DNA of 54,378 nt from Clostridiales bacterium oral taxon 876 str. F0540 (GTDB lineage: Bacteria > Bacillota > Clostridia > Clostridiales > Clostridiaceae): NCBI GenBank assembly GCA_000466585.1, contig KE993493.1, positions 1 through 54,378 of the forward strand, read 5' to 3'. The notes under the pieces were generated by a model, which searched no databases, was not told the DNA's origin, and saw only the letters and a program-made list of their open reading frames with translations. This document shows, piece after piece, positions 1 through 8,546 of this stretch (within the stretch, counting starts at the first letter, position 1; each line of letters opens with the position of its first letter). The translations under genes were made by a program, and so were the position numbers.

Positions 1-31
1 GTCTAGGGTTCGAATCCCTATATCTCCACCA
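1..31 (+). tRNA. tRNA 3' end (partial, cut by window edge)
   Basis: The T arm (stem TAGGG/CCCTA with loop TTCGAAT), the 3' acceptor strand TATCTCC, discriminator A and an encoded CCA are visible. The 5' part lies outside the window, so the anticodon cannot be read. U at position 70 with A73 would suit tRNA-Ala, but that is only a guess. Confidence 0.85.
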
Positions 32-32
32 A

Positions 33-62
33 AAAAAGCAGTCATTATTGACTGCTTTTTAT
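33..62 (+). terminator. Rho-independent terminator after the tRNA
   Basis: A 12-bp stem (AAAAAGCAGTCA / TGACTGCTTTTT) with a TTAT loop runs into a T-rich tail directly after the tRNA CCA end. Confidence 0.85.
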
Positions 63-70
63 TTTGTATT

Positions 71-113
71 AAACCATAAGTTGATTAATGTAAATATAAT
101 TAGCTTATGGTTT
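71..113. other. Small inverted repeat
   Basis: AAACCATAAG and CTTATGGTTT form a 10-bp stem around an AT-rich loop of about 23 nt. It lies between the tRNA terminator and the pcp remnant. Its function is unknown; it could be a second terminator or the scar of the deletion that damaged pcp. Confidence 0.4.
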
Positions 114-121
114 TAACTCCG

Positions 122-337
122 ATGGCGGCTAACTTTAATATAGTACCAACAGCTTTTTATAGCTCAGTAAATAAAATAGTTGAAAAAATTAATCAAATAA
201 AACCTGATGCAGTTTTAATGATAGGTCAGGCATGAGGAAGATTTGATATTACAGTTGAAAGAGCTGGTATAACTGCGATAGAGGTCATTGCATCTAATGA
301 TAAGGATGTTGCTGTAACCGGAGGATTAATTTGCTGA
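122..337 (+). pseudogene. pcp: pcp remnant (pyrrolidone-carboxylate peptidase), stop codon and internal deletion
   Basis: One reading frame gives peptide stretches typical of pyroglutamyl peptidase: a segment ending KPDAVLMIGQA, an in-frame TGA at 233-235 where the family has Gly of the GQAGGR motif, then GRFDITVERAGI, then directly a C-terminal-like stretch ending NDKDVAVTGGLIC and a stop. Family members (about 210 residues) carry the catalytic Cys and His in the part missing here, so an internal deletion has removed the active site and a Gly-to-stop change interrupts the rest. The N-terminal third is also absent. This is a dead gene. The assignment rests on recognising the GQAGGR-DIT-ER signature; I am fairly sure of the family. 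Confidence 0.75.
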
Positions 338-371
338 TAAGCTAGTATAGAATGATAAAAAGCAATTATAA

Positions 372-426
372 ATGCTCCCTATAAGGAAGTTAGTTTTATA
401 GTAAACTATCTCCTTATGGGGAGCAT
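372..426. terminator. Bidirectional hairpin terminator
   Basis: AATGCTCCC-TATAAGGA pairs with TCCTTAT-GGGGAGCAT across a loop of about 20 nt. It lies just past the stop of the minus-strand MFS gene, and on that strand a T-containing tract follows, so it probably ends that transcript. Confidence 0.6.
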
Positions 427-432
427 ATTATT

Positions 433-1704
433 TTAAACGCTTTTTTTCTTATATTTTAAATACCTTAAGTAAAATGATCCGCTGGATAATAATCTAAGTA
501 TTCCTACTACTAATAATGCAGTATATATATTTGTTAAACCTTTTAGTTTCATCCCAAGTATTGGAGCAAACATAAGCGTAATATTTGTTATAACCGTATA
601 AACGGCAATATAAAGGGTTCTGTCTTTGTTAGGTGCTGTTTCATATAGATTACTTAAAAGTAGCAGAGTAGTTCCTGCAACAGCGCTGCCTGTTATTGCA
701 TTGAAGAAAACAACATGAATTATACTGGTAGATAAAAGATATAAAAATGGAGTAACACCCATTAAAAATATAGCTATAAAGATTGCAAAAGAATTTCCCT
801 TTTTCTCGGACAGCTTTTGCCACAGAGGAAAGGTTACAGCTTGAGCTATGCATGAAACCGTTGCTATTATTGAAGACCAGGACTCATTAGAATGAAGTAT
901 ATCAAATTCGTAGCTGAAAAATAATGGCCATCCCATTTGCCATGCAAAATGAAAAATTACTACGCATATACAATAATCAAGAAAAATTCTATTCTTAACC
1001 ACTAGTCTAAATATATTCTTAAGTTTATCTAAAAGCGGTTCATTTTCAAATTCAGTTATGGTTTCAACCTGTTTACTATTTTTATCAAGTCTATGCTTGA
1101 TTAGAGAGCCTACCTCAAATATTGCTATAACAAAAGCTATTATGAAAAATATTTGATATAGCTTAATTCGCTGCGAATCACTTTTAGGAATAAAGTAAAG
1201 AAGATTGCCGGTAATTAATGTAACAACTAAAGCGCTTAAGGTAGATAAGGTACTTCTTTTTGAAAAGGCTCTTCCCCTCCACTTTTCAGGAAATAAATCA
1301 GCTAAGTAGGACTGCCAGCCCATGTTTGCTATGGAATTGGGAAAGCTCATAGCTCCGTATAATAATACAAACAGTGAGGCCTGAATTGAAGCCGGAAGAA
1401 AAGGTATAAAAACAAATAATAAAAAGAAGGAACGTCCAAATCCAAAGAATAAAGCTGTAACTTTTTTCTTATTTTTATATTTTCTAAATAAGTATGTACC
1501 AAGAAATACAGAAAGAATAGCAAAGATAGAAGGATAAGCATTTAAAAGGGCTATATCGTTGTCTGTACCATTCAAACGCTTTGTATAAAGACTTGCGAAA
1601 GGCATTACAAGGTTTATGGAAAGTGCCTGCAAAATCCCATTTAAATTATTTATGAACAAATTATGATCTAGTGTAGTTCCTTTATGTTTTTTGAAAAACT
1701 TCAT
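433..1704 (-). CDS. MFS transporter
   Basis: A 423-residue polytopic protein with about 12 hydrophobic segments, the size and layout of the major facilitator superfamily. Charged cytoplasmic loops such as RKYKNKKK (about residues 74-81) follow the second or third helix, where MFS proteins carry their basic loop-2/3 motif, and a long polar central loop (about 205-235) separates the two halves. It probably exports or imports a small molecule by ion coupling; the substrate cannot be read from the sequence. The ATG at 1704 is preceded by a run of G residues (GGGGGG) as ribosome site. It is monocistronic and divergent from the HD-domain gene, with an AT-rich intergenic region of 187 bp between them. 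Confidence 0.85.
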   Translation of the reverse strand: MKFFKKHKGTTLDHNLFINNLNGILQALSINLVMPFASLYTKRLNGTDNDIALLNAYPSIFAILSVFLGTYLFRKYKNKKKVTALFFGFGRSFFLLFVFIPFLPASIQASLFVLLYGAMSFPNSIANMGWQSYLADLFPEKWRGRAFSKRSTLSTLSALVVTLITGNLLYFIPKSDSQRIKLYQIFFIIAFVIAIFEVGSLIKHRLDKNSKQVETITEFENEPLLDKLKNIFRLVVKNRIFLDYCICVVIFHFAWQMGWPLFFSYEFDILHSNESWSSIIATVSCIAQAVTFPLWQKLSEKKGNSFAIFIAIFLMGVTPFLYLLSTSIIHVVFFNAITGSAVAGTTLLLLSNLYETAPNKDRTLYIAVYTVITNITLMFAPILGMKLKGLTNIYTALLVVGILRLLSSGSFYLRYLKYKKKSV

Positions 1705-1891
1705 TCTTCAAGCCCCCCTAATTAAGTATTTAAGCCCCAGTTTTGTACACTAATATTATATTAATCTAAAAGTTAATTAAAATCAAAATATTTAATAATC
1801 GTATACATTCATTAACAAATTGTTAATAGACTATAATATTCAAATGTATTAAAATGTAAGTGAATGTCAAAAGCATAGAAGGTGAAAAAGC

Positions 1892-2389
1892 ATGTCTATA
1901 TATAGAATAAAGCAGTTCTATTGGTCAGTAACTGCTAAGATAGATTTAAAAGACAGAGAAATCATAAATAAATATTTAGATAAAAAAGAACAGGATTTAT
2001 TTAGTAAGCTTTCTGAGTATGAGCAAAAGCATTGTGTTAATGTAGCTAGAGATATTATGAATTTTTGTATAGATAAAAACATAAGCAGCAATAATTTAAT
2101 AAGGGCAGGGCTTCTTCATGATATTGGTAAGATCTATAACAAATTAAATCCAATTGAAAAGTCTCTTGTTGTTATGCTGGATAATGTCTCAAAGGGCAAG
2201 CTTAAGAAATTTAAAAATCTCCAAAAGGTAGATGTATATTATAATCATGCGGAAAAAGGCTATAAACTTTTGAAGTGTCTTGGAGGTTATGAGGAAAGAT
2301 TTTTGTACTTAGTAAAAAATCATCATAATGACTGCATAATTGGAGACAAAGAACTTGATATATTAAAAAAATATGATAGTATGAATTAA
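1892..2389 (+). CDS. HD-domain hydrolase
   Basis: A 165-residue protein with the HD metal-binding pattern: His47 in the first helix, the HD doublet in LLHDIGK (His76-Asp77), and later histidines in YNHAEKGY and KNHHND. Such stand-alone HD proteins are metal-dependent phosphohydrolases, often acting on nucleotides; the substrate is not deducible here. The ATG has AAGGTG about 8 nt upstream. A short hairpin separates it from niaR, so it is the first gene of a plus-strand group running towards serS but may be partly uncoupled from it. Confidence 0.8.
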   Translation: MSIYRIKQFYWSVTAKIDLKDREIINKYLDKKEQDLFSKLSEYEQKHCVNVARDIMNFCIDKNISSNNLIRAGLLHDIGKIYNKLNPIEKSLVVMLDNVSKGKLKKFKNLQKVDVYYNHAEKGYKLLKCLGGYEERFLYLVKNHHNDCIIGDKELDILKKYDSMN

Positions 2390-2406
2390 GTAATAGGTTT
2401 ACATGA

Positions 2407-2428
2407 GCGTGGAATACTCCACGCTTTT
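2407..2428 (+). terminator. Short hairpin plus TTTT between HD gene and niaR
   Basis: GCGTGG-AATACT-CCACGC followed by TTTT forms a compact 6-bp GC-rich stem with a U tail. It could be a weak or attenuating terminator in front of niaR. Confidence 0.6.
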
Positions 2429-2446
2429 AGAACAGGAGAGATAATA

Positions 2447-2962
2447 ATGAGTTCAAAAGATAGGAGAAAGCTAATCGAAGAACTTTTAATAAAAAGAGCA
2501 GAACCTCAAAAGGGAAACAATCTCGCAATAGAGTTCGGTGTTACAAGGCAGGTTATAGTAAAGGATATTGCAATACTCAGAGCTGAAGGGGTTAATATAA
2601 TAGCAACACCTGAAGGTTATATTATACCTCAAAACAGCAAAAATAGAGTTAAGAGGGTTATTGCAGTAAGCCACAGATCAGATGAAATAGAAGATGAACT
2701 TACTTGTATAGTTAAATTTGGCGGAAGTATTGAAAATGTAATTATAGAGCACCCTTTATATGGAGAGATAAGAGGAATGCTTATGATTAAAACCTTATAT
2801 GATGTTCAGAGCTTTATGGAGAAGTGTAAGGAATATAAGGCAGAACCCCTTTCAGCTCTTACCAGAGGAGTTCACATACATACTATTGAAGCAGAAAATG
2901 AAGAAACTATTGAAAGAATTTTAAGTGAGTTAAAGACTAGAGGATATTTAATTTCAGACTAG
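2447..2962 (+). CDS. niaR: NiaR-type transcriptional repressor of NAD biosynthesis
   Basis: A 171-residue protein with an N-terminal winged helix-turn-helix (about residues 6-55, DeoR/HTH_11-like, containing LAIEFGVTRQVIVKDI) followed by a 3H domain named for its conserved histidines. The histidines are seen in AVSHRSDEIEDEL, IEHPLYGEI and GVHIHTIEA. In Firmicutes this architecture is NiaR (YrxA), which binds nicotinic acid and represses NAD synthesis and niacin uptake genes. The ATG follows an AGGAGAG ribosome site. No nad or niacin-transport gene lies in the window, so its targets are elsewhere. The stop is immediately followed by the DUF362 gene, suggesting co-transcription. Confidence 0.9.
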   Translation: MSSKDRRKLIEELLIKRAEPQKGNNLAIEFGVTRQVIVKDIAILRAEGVNIIATPEGYIIPQNSKNRVKRVIAVSHRSDEIEDELTCIVKFGGSIENVIIEHPLYGEIRGMLMIKTLYDVQSFMEKCKEYKAEPLSALTRGVHIHTIEAENEETIERILSELKTRGYLISD

Positions 2963-2977
2963 ATGGGAGATAATTTT

Positions 2978-4147
2978 GTGGAAAAGGTAGCACTATTAAA
3001 ATGTACAGATTATGAGGTTGACGTTATAGAAAGAAAATTAAGAGAAGGCTTTGAACTTTTAGGTGGAGATGCTTACCTTAGAAAGCTTATACCTGTAGGC
3101 AGCAAAGTTTTATTAAAGCCTAATATGCTTAGTGTAGAGCAAGCCGGTTCTCCTGTTGTAACACATTATGCTGTATTTGAAGCAGTTATAAGGATTATAA
3201 AGGATTACTTAAATGATATAACCTTTGGTGATTCGCCTGGCTTTGGTGATTCAAGAAAGGCTGCGGAAAAAAGCGGGCTTATGGAGGTTGCCAATAGGTA
3301 TGGTGTTAAATTTGATCCATTTACTGATACATTGCATGTAAAACTCGATAATTCTATATTATGCAAGTCCTGGGACGTTGCAAGGGCGCCTTATGAAGCT
3401 GATGTGGTTATAACACTTCCTAAGCTTAAGACACACGCTATGGCTTATTTTACAGGAGCAATTAAAAATCAATTTGGATGTATCTCAGGCACTCAAAAGG
3501 CAGGATGGCATACTAGGATGCCTGATGCTAATAATTTCTGTAAAATGCTTTTAGATTTAAATACATTAGTAGGAACTAATTTTGCAATTTTAGATGGTAT
3601 AACAGCAATGCAGGGTAATGGACCTAAAAATGGAGAACCCTATAAGATGGATACTATAATTATGGGTGATTGTATGAGTGCTGTAGACTCTGTTGCAGTT
3701 AGGCTTATAGGCTATGATGACCCATTAAAAACTCCTACATTAAAAGAAGTTTATGATAGTAAATGGGGAGCGGTACTTCCTGAGGAGATAGAGGTTTTGG
3801 GAGAATCCATAGAAAGTATGAGGGCTAAAAACTTTAAGCTTGCAAGACAAGGTGAAGGGTTCCACTTCTCAAGCCCTGCAGTTTCAAAGTTCTTGTCAGG
3901 AATGCTGGCACCAAGTCCGGTATTAACTAAGGATGATAAGTGTGTTGGCTGCAGAAGATGTGAAGAAGTTTGTCCTGAACAAGGAAAAGTTATTACTATG
4001 GTTAAAAAGAATGGCAAGCTAAAACCAAGCTGGGATATGAAAAACTGTATAAGATGTTTTTGCTGCCAGGAATTATGTCCTGTTGGAGCTATAGAAACTA
4101 AAAACACTACCTTAGGTAAATTATTAGGTATGAGTGGGAGACAATGA
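2978..4147 (+). CDS. DUF362 protein with two 4Fe-4S clusters
   Basis: An N-terminal DUF362 domain (about residues 1-300, with GDSPGFGDS and LPKLKTHAMAYFTGAIKN) is followed by a C-terminal ferredoxin-like domain with two clusters: CVGCRRCEEVCP and CIRCFCCQELCP, each of the CxxCxxCxxxC-P type. Family members are iron-sulfur proteins of unknown reaction. I place the start at GTG 2978 (389 residues) because GGGAGA lies 7 nt upstream. An ATG at 2963 directly after the niaR stop is in frame but has no ribosome site and would add five residues. The 3' end overlaps the UPF0182 gene by 4 bp, so translation of the two is probably coupled. Confidence 0.87.
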   Translation: MEKVALLKCTDYEVDVIERKLREGFELLGGDAYLRKLIPVGSKVLLKPNMLSVEQAGSPVVTHYAVFEAVIRIIKDYLNDITFGDSPGFGDSRKAAEKSGLMEVANRYGVKFDPFTDTLHVKLDNSILCKSWDVARAPYEADVVITLPKLKTHAMAYFTGAIKNQFGCISGTQKAGWHTRMPDANNFCKMLLDLNTLVGTNFAILDGITAMQGNGPKNGEPYKMDTIIMGDCMSAVDSVAVRLIGYDDPLKTPTLKEVYDSKWGAVLPEEIEVLGESIESMRAKNFKLARQGEGFHFSSPAVSKFLSGMLAPSPVLTKDDKCVGCRRCEEVCPEQGKVITMVKKNGKLKPSWDMKNCIRCFCCQELCPVGAIETKNTTLGKLLGMSGRQ

Positions 4148-6867
4148 ATATGAAAAAAAAGTTTTTTGGAATAACAACCCTATTTATAATAATTTTAGCG
4201 GTCCTGTTCTTTGATAGAATAGTTAATTTTATTGTAAACATTAAATGGTATAAAGAAGTAGGATATCTTTCTGTTTATTTTACTAAAATATTAGCTATAG
4301 TTAAGCTTATGGTTCCTATATTTATTATAATGTTTGTTGGAATATGGATTTACTACAGAAGCTTAAGAGCAAGCATTATGAAGCTTGCTAATGTTATAGA
4401 AGTTAGTTCAAAGAGCAAAGCTTTAGAAAGAAAAATTTTTATATTAGCTAATGCTTTAATATCTCTTTTTATATCCTTTTCCATAGCCTCAAGCTACTGG
4501 TATAGGATACTTCAGTTTGCTAATTCTACAAGCTTTGGAGTTAAAGATCCTATTTTTAAAAAGGATGTATCCTTCTTTGTATTTAAACTTCCGTTAATAG
4601 AATCACTTTACTCAGCAGTTATGGTCTTACTTGTATTACTAATCATAATAACTTTTATTGCTTATTTTGTATTAAGTACAAGAGATAAGTTTTCCAGTGG
4701 TGATTTTAGAGGAAATGTAATCAGAATGAAAGGAATAAGAAGCGGCATTACCAAGTTTGCAGGAAAGCAGCTTGCAGTAGTATCTGCACTTATTTCTCTT
4801 CTCATAGCTTTAGGATACTTCATAAAAGCTTGGAATATAGTTTACAGCCCAAGAGGAGTTGCCTTTGGAGCAAGCTATACAGATATACATGTAAGTCTTT
4901 TATTCTATAAAGTAATAAGTGTTGCGGCTGTTATAGCAGCAGTTATTATATTTATAAGTGTACTTAGGTCTAAGGCAAAGCCTATAATTGCTTCCATTAT
5001 AGCTATCGTAGTGCTTATGGTTGGAGAAGGCCTAGTATCAGTAGTTATTGAGAACTTTTTAGTTAAATCTAATCAAATAAGCCTTGAAAAGCCATATATT
5101 GAAAACAATATAAAATACACAAGAAAGGCTTTTAATATTGATAATATAGAAGAAAAGCCTTTTGAAGTAGTAAATAATTTAACTAAAGATGATATTAAAA
5201 CCAATAAGGACACTATAGACAATATTAAAATAAATTCTTTCAGCCCTGCACTGGAATTTTATAATCAGGTTCAGGTAATAAGATATTACTATAACTTTAA
5301 TGATATAGACGTAGATAGATATAATATAAATGGTAAGTACAATCAGGTGTTTGTAGCACCAAGAGAAATAGACTTAAGCAAATTAGAAGGTAATGCTACA
5401 ACCTGGCAGAACAAGCATTTAATTTATACTCATGGTTATGGCGTAGTTATGAGTAAGGTTAATTCAGTAACCTCAGAAGGACAGCCTGATTTTGTTATTA
5501 AGGATATACCACCAGATAACAGCACTAATATAGAGCTAAAAAATCCAAGGATATACTTTGGAGAAAAGACTAACGATTATGCTATAGGAAATACTGATAC
5601 AAACGAGTTTGATTATCCTAAAGGAGGAGACAATCAGGTAAACAAGTATGATGGAAAAGCAGGCATAAAAATGAGCTTCCTTAACAGAGTATTGTTTGCT
5701 ATAAATGAAAGAAACATTAACTTCCTTCTTTCAAAGGATATAAGCAGTGAAAGTAAAATTCTTATAAATAGAAATATTAAAGACAGAGTAGAGAAAATAG
5801 CACCGTTTTTAAGCTATGACAGTGATCCCTATATGGTTATAAGCGGCGGAAAGCTTTATTGGATTATAGATGCATTTACTACTTCTGACAGATATCCATA
5901 CTCTCAGCCTTATAACAATATAAACTATATAAGAAATTCAGTTAAAGTAGTTATAGATGCTTATGATGGAGATACTAACTTCTATATTGTAGATAAAAAT
6001 GACCCTGTGGCAGCAAGTTATTCTAAGATATTCCCAAGTTTATTTAAAGACGTAAGCACATTATCTCAAGATTTAAGGGATCATTTTAGATACCCAGAAG
6101 ATTTATTTAATATACAATGCAATGTTTTGGGCAAATACCATATGACAGATCCAACAGTTTTCTATAATGGTGAGGATTTATGGCAGATAGCCGAAACTCA
6201 AAAGAAGGTTGGAGAGCAAAAGCAGAATAATGAAGGCTCATATATGATTACAAGACTTCCGGGTAATCAAAGCGAAGAAATGGTACTTCTTGAATACTTT
6301 AATATGAAGAGCAAGGACAATATGGTTGCCTTATTTGGTGCTCGAATGGATAAAGAGAACTACGGTAAAATGGTTCTCTATAAATTCCCTCCTCAAAAAA
6401 CCATATACAGTCCATATTTATTCAAGCAAAAGATAAATCAGGACCCTTCAATTTCCAAGGAAATATCCTTATGGAATAAGGAAGGCTCTGAAGTTATTTA
6501 TGGTGATACCATGATTGTTCCTATTAAAAATTCGCTTTTATATGTTGAACCAATATATATAAGAGCTACAGGAAAGAACAGTATTCCGGAAATGAAGAGA
6601 ATAGTTGTAGGTTATGATGATAAATTACTTCTTTCAGACAGCATTGAAAATGCTCTAGAGCAGATATTCAACTATACAGCAGCACAGCCACAAACTCCAA
6701 ATGTACATTCTGTACCTTCAAATGTAGATGCAAATGTGAAGGATAAGATAAAGAATGCAAAAGAAGCATTTGATAAAGCAATAGAGGCTCAGAAGAGCGG
6801 TGATTGGGCTAAGTATGGTGAATATATTAAAAACCTTCAGGATATTCTGGGAGAACTAAACAAGTAA
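4144..6867 (+). CDS. UPF0182 family membrane protein
   Basis: A 907-residue protein. The first third holds about seven transmembrane segments; the remaining two thirds are polar and predicted to lie outside the cell. The motifs NIKWYKEVGYLSVYFTKI near the N-terminus, NNIKYTRKAFNID and DGDTNFYIVD, with a large soluble domain, match the UPF0182 (COG1615) family, whose function is not established. The last 50 residues are charged and helical (KDKIKNAKEAFDKA...), probably a short coiled coil. The gene starts inside the end of the DUF362 gene (GTGGGAG ribosome site) and is followed 15 bp later by the oxidoreductase gene, so it sits inside an operon. Confidence 0.9.
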   Translation: MNMKKKFFGITTLFIIILAVLFFDRIVNFIVNIKWYKEVGYLSVYFTKILAIVKLMVPIFIIMFVGIWIYYRSLRASIMKLANVIEVSSKSKALERKIFILANALISLFISFSIASSYWYRILQFANSTSFGVKDPIFKKDVSFFVFKLPLIESLYSAVMVLLVLLIIITFIAYFVLSTRDKFSSGDFRGNVIRMKGIRSGITKFAGKQLAVVSALISLLIALGYFIKAWNIVYSPRGVAFGASYTDIHVSLLFYKVISVAAVIAAVIIFISVLRSKAKPIIASIIAIVVLMVGEGLVSVVIENFLVKSNQISLEKPYIENNIKYTRKAFNIDNIEEKPFEVVNNLTKDDIKTNKDTIDNIKINSFSPALEFYNQVQVIRYYYNFNDIDVDRYNINGKYNQVFVAPREIDLSKLEGNATTWQNKHLIYTHGYGVVMSKVNSVTSEGQPDFVIKDIPPDNSTNIELKNPRIYFGEKTNDYAIGNTDTNEFDYPKGGDNQVNKYDGKAGIKMSFLNRVLFAINERNINFLLSKDISSESKILINRNIKDRVEKIAPFLSYDSDPYMVISGGKLYWIIDAFTTSDRYPYSQPYNNINYIRNSVKVVIDAYDGDTNFYIVDKNDPVAASYSKIFPSLFKDVSTLSQDLRDHFRYPEDLFNIQCNVLGKYHMTDPTVFYNGEDLWQIAETQKKVGEQKQNNEGSYMITRLPGNQSEEMVLLEYFNMKSKDNMVALFGARMDKENYGKMVLYKFPPQKTIYSPYLFKQKINQDPSISKEISLWNKEGSEVIYGDTMIVPIKNSLLYVEPIYIRATGKNSIPEMKRIVVGYDDKLLLSDSIENALEQIFNYTAAQPQTPNVHSVPSNVDANVKDKIKNAKEAFDKAIEAQKSGDWAKYGEYIKNLQDILGELNK

Positions 6868-6882
6868 TGGAGGCACAACCCT

Positions 6883-8277
6883 ATGGATTATGATGTTCTT
6901 ATTTTAGGCGGCGGAATAATAGGCTGTGCAGCTGCATATGAGCTTTCAAAATACAGTCTTAATATAGCGCTTATTGAAAAGGACTATGATATAGCAGATG
7001 ATGTTGCTCTTATAAATTCGGCTATTGTGTATGATGGGATAGAGAGCAAGGATACACTTGTATCTAAGCTGGAGCTTATGGGAAATGAAATGTTCGATGA
7101 ACTTTCCCATAAGTTCAACGTTCCCTTTAAAAGAACAGGCGGACTTATAATAGCAGGTAATGAAAATGAAGAAAAAGCATTAGTTGAAATGTATGAAAGA
7201 GCTATAGGCAGAGGAATTGAAAATATATCTCTTATAGATAGCAATGAGATATATGAAATGGAACCTAATTTTAATGGAAAAGCATTAAAGGCAATACACT
7301 CCAAAAACTTTGGAGTGATTTGCCCTTATGATTTGGCTATTGCTTATGCTGAGGTTGCTTTTGATAATGGAGTTAACTTTAAGCTCAATGAAGAAGTAAT
7401 TGATATAATAAAAATATCAAGAGGCTTTAGAGTTGAAACAAATAAAAATAAATTTACCTGCAAGATGGTTATAAATACTACGCCCGGAAAAAGCTATAGC
7501 ATAGACAGCAATGATATAGTTATAGAAAGCAACGTATTTTACCAAAAGTATTTTATGCTGGATGATAGCTTTAAAAATATTTACTCAAGTATACTGTTTA
7601 CAATCAACGAAAAGGGTGAAAGAGTTTATACTGTACCTTCTATTCAAGGAAACACTATAGCTGCTTTGAATACGAAGGAAAATCTTAAATATAATGAAGC
7701 TGTTAAAAAGGCTTCAAACCTTGCTAATGGAATTGTAGATGATAATATAACAAACTACTATCAAGCTTTATCCTATAAGAACGATGTACTTATTGATGAC
7801 AGTTCTGTAGATAAAGGATACATAAAGATTTCAGCAAAGCATTATGGTGAGGTTACTATGACACCGGCTATTGCAAAGATAGTCTGTGAAACAATAGTAA
7901 GCAATGTAAAATGCACTTTAAAGAAAGATTTTAATGATAAAAGAAGAGAATTTTACAGGTTTAGAGAGTTATCCAATGAAGAAAGAAATCAGTTGATCAA
8001 GCTGGATAACAGGTATGGAAGAGTAGTCTGTCTTTGTCAGCTCATTACCGAGGGAGAGATCATAGAGGCTATTAGAAGGCCTTTAGGAGCTCGTACTGTG
8101 GAAGGGGTTAAGAGAAGGACGGGAGCAACTCTTGGAAGCTGCCAAGGCTCCTATTGCATGAATAAAATAGTTTCAATACTGGCCAGAGAAACAAATAAAA
8201 AAATAACAGATATAGTAAAGGACTCTAAAAATTCTAGAATTATATTAAATAGAATTAAGGAATTCGATGGAGTGTAA
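6883..8277 (+). CDS. FAD-dependent oxidoreductase with BFD-like [2Fe-2S] domain
   Basis: The N-terminus has a dinucleotide-binding motif GGGIIGCAAAYELS (about residues 8-21) followed by a DAO-type fold as in GlpA and L-2-hydroxyglutarate oxidases. The C-terminal 100 residues form a bacterioferredoxin-ferredoxin-like domain with four cysteines, in VCLCQ and GSCQGSYC, suitable for a [2Fe-2S] cluster. In clostridia such 460-500 residue proteins are annotated as glycerol-3-phosphate dehydrogenase-like and occur with an NAD(P)/FAD oxidoreductase and a DUF1667 protein. Here the DUF1667 gene follows after 3 bp but the middle partner is missing. The region corresponding to the usual FAD-contacting stretch (ADDVALINSAIVYDG) differs from typical GlpA, so the substrate is uncertain. 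Confidence 0.85.
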   Translation: MDYDVLILGGGIIGCAAAYELSKYSLNIALIEKDYDIADDVALINSAIVYDGIESKDTLVSKLELMGNEMFDELSHKFNVPFKRTGGLIIAGNENEEKALVEMYERAIGRGIENISLIDSNEIYEMEPNFNGKALKAIHSKNFGVICPYDLAIAYAEVAFDNGVNFKLNEEVIDIIKISRGFRVETNKNKFTCKMVINTTPGKSYSIDSNDIVIESNVFYQKYFMLDDSFKNIYSSILFTINEKGERVYTVPSIQGNTIAALNTKENLKYNEAVKKASNLANGIVDDNITNYYQALSYKNDVLIDDSSVDKGYIKISAKHYGEVTMTPAIAKIVCETIVSNVKCTLKKDFNDKRREFYRFRELSNEERNQLIKLDNRYGRVVCLCQLITEGEIIEAIRRPLGARTVEGVKRRTGATLGSCQGSYCMNKIVSILARETNKKITDIVKDSKNSRIILNRIKEFDGV

Positions 8278-8280
8278 TTT

Positions 8281-8520
8281 ATGAGTGAGTATGTAAAAAG
8301 TGATGTTTTAACTACCTTAGTTAGAATTAAAGGTTCAAAATATAATGTTGTTCCTGTTAAAAGCAGCAAGCCTATCGATAAAAAACTTTGGATAGAATGC
8401 TCTAAAGCTTTGAGCAGGATTTATGTCGGTGCTCCTATAAAAATAGGAGATATAGTATGCAAAAATATTTTGAATACAGGTGTAGATATAATCTGTACAA
8501 AAAATGTAACTAAGGAGTAA
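8281..8520 (+). CDS. Short DUF1667 protein lacking the N-terminal Cys motif
   Basis: A 79-residue protein that matches the C-terminal part of DUF1667: PVKSSKPIDK followed by APIKIGDIVCKNILNTGVDIICTKN. Full family members are about 115-120 residues and begin with a cysteine-rich segment of the kind CxVCPxGC; that part is absent and the only cysteines here are scattered. The ATG lies 4 nt after the upstream stop, inside the operon with the FAD/BFD oxidoreductase. It may be a naturally shortened subunit or a truncation product. DUF1667 proteins are presumed electron-transfer partners of GlpA-like enzymes; losing the Cys motif would remove that role. Confidence 0.8.
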   Translation: MSEYVKSDVLTTLVRIKGSKYNVVPVKSSKPIDKKLWIECSKALSRIYVGAPIKIGDIVCKNILNTGVDIICTKNVTKE

Positions 8521-8546
8521 TCTAATAAAAGGCAGGAGAGAAATAA

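Noticed and set aside
1809..1837. Promoter for the HD-domain gene
   Set aside because: TATAAT at 1832-1837 is good but no -35 hexamer with acceptable spacing could be identified.
8521..8546. T-box leader of serS
   Set aside because: Only 26 bp separate serS from the upstream gene; no T-box sequence or specifier hairpin fits there.
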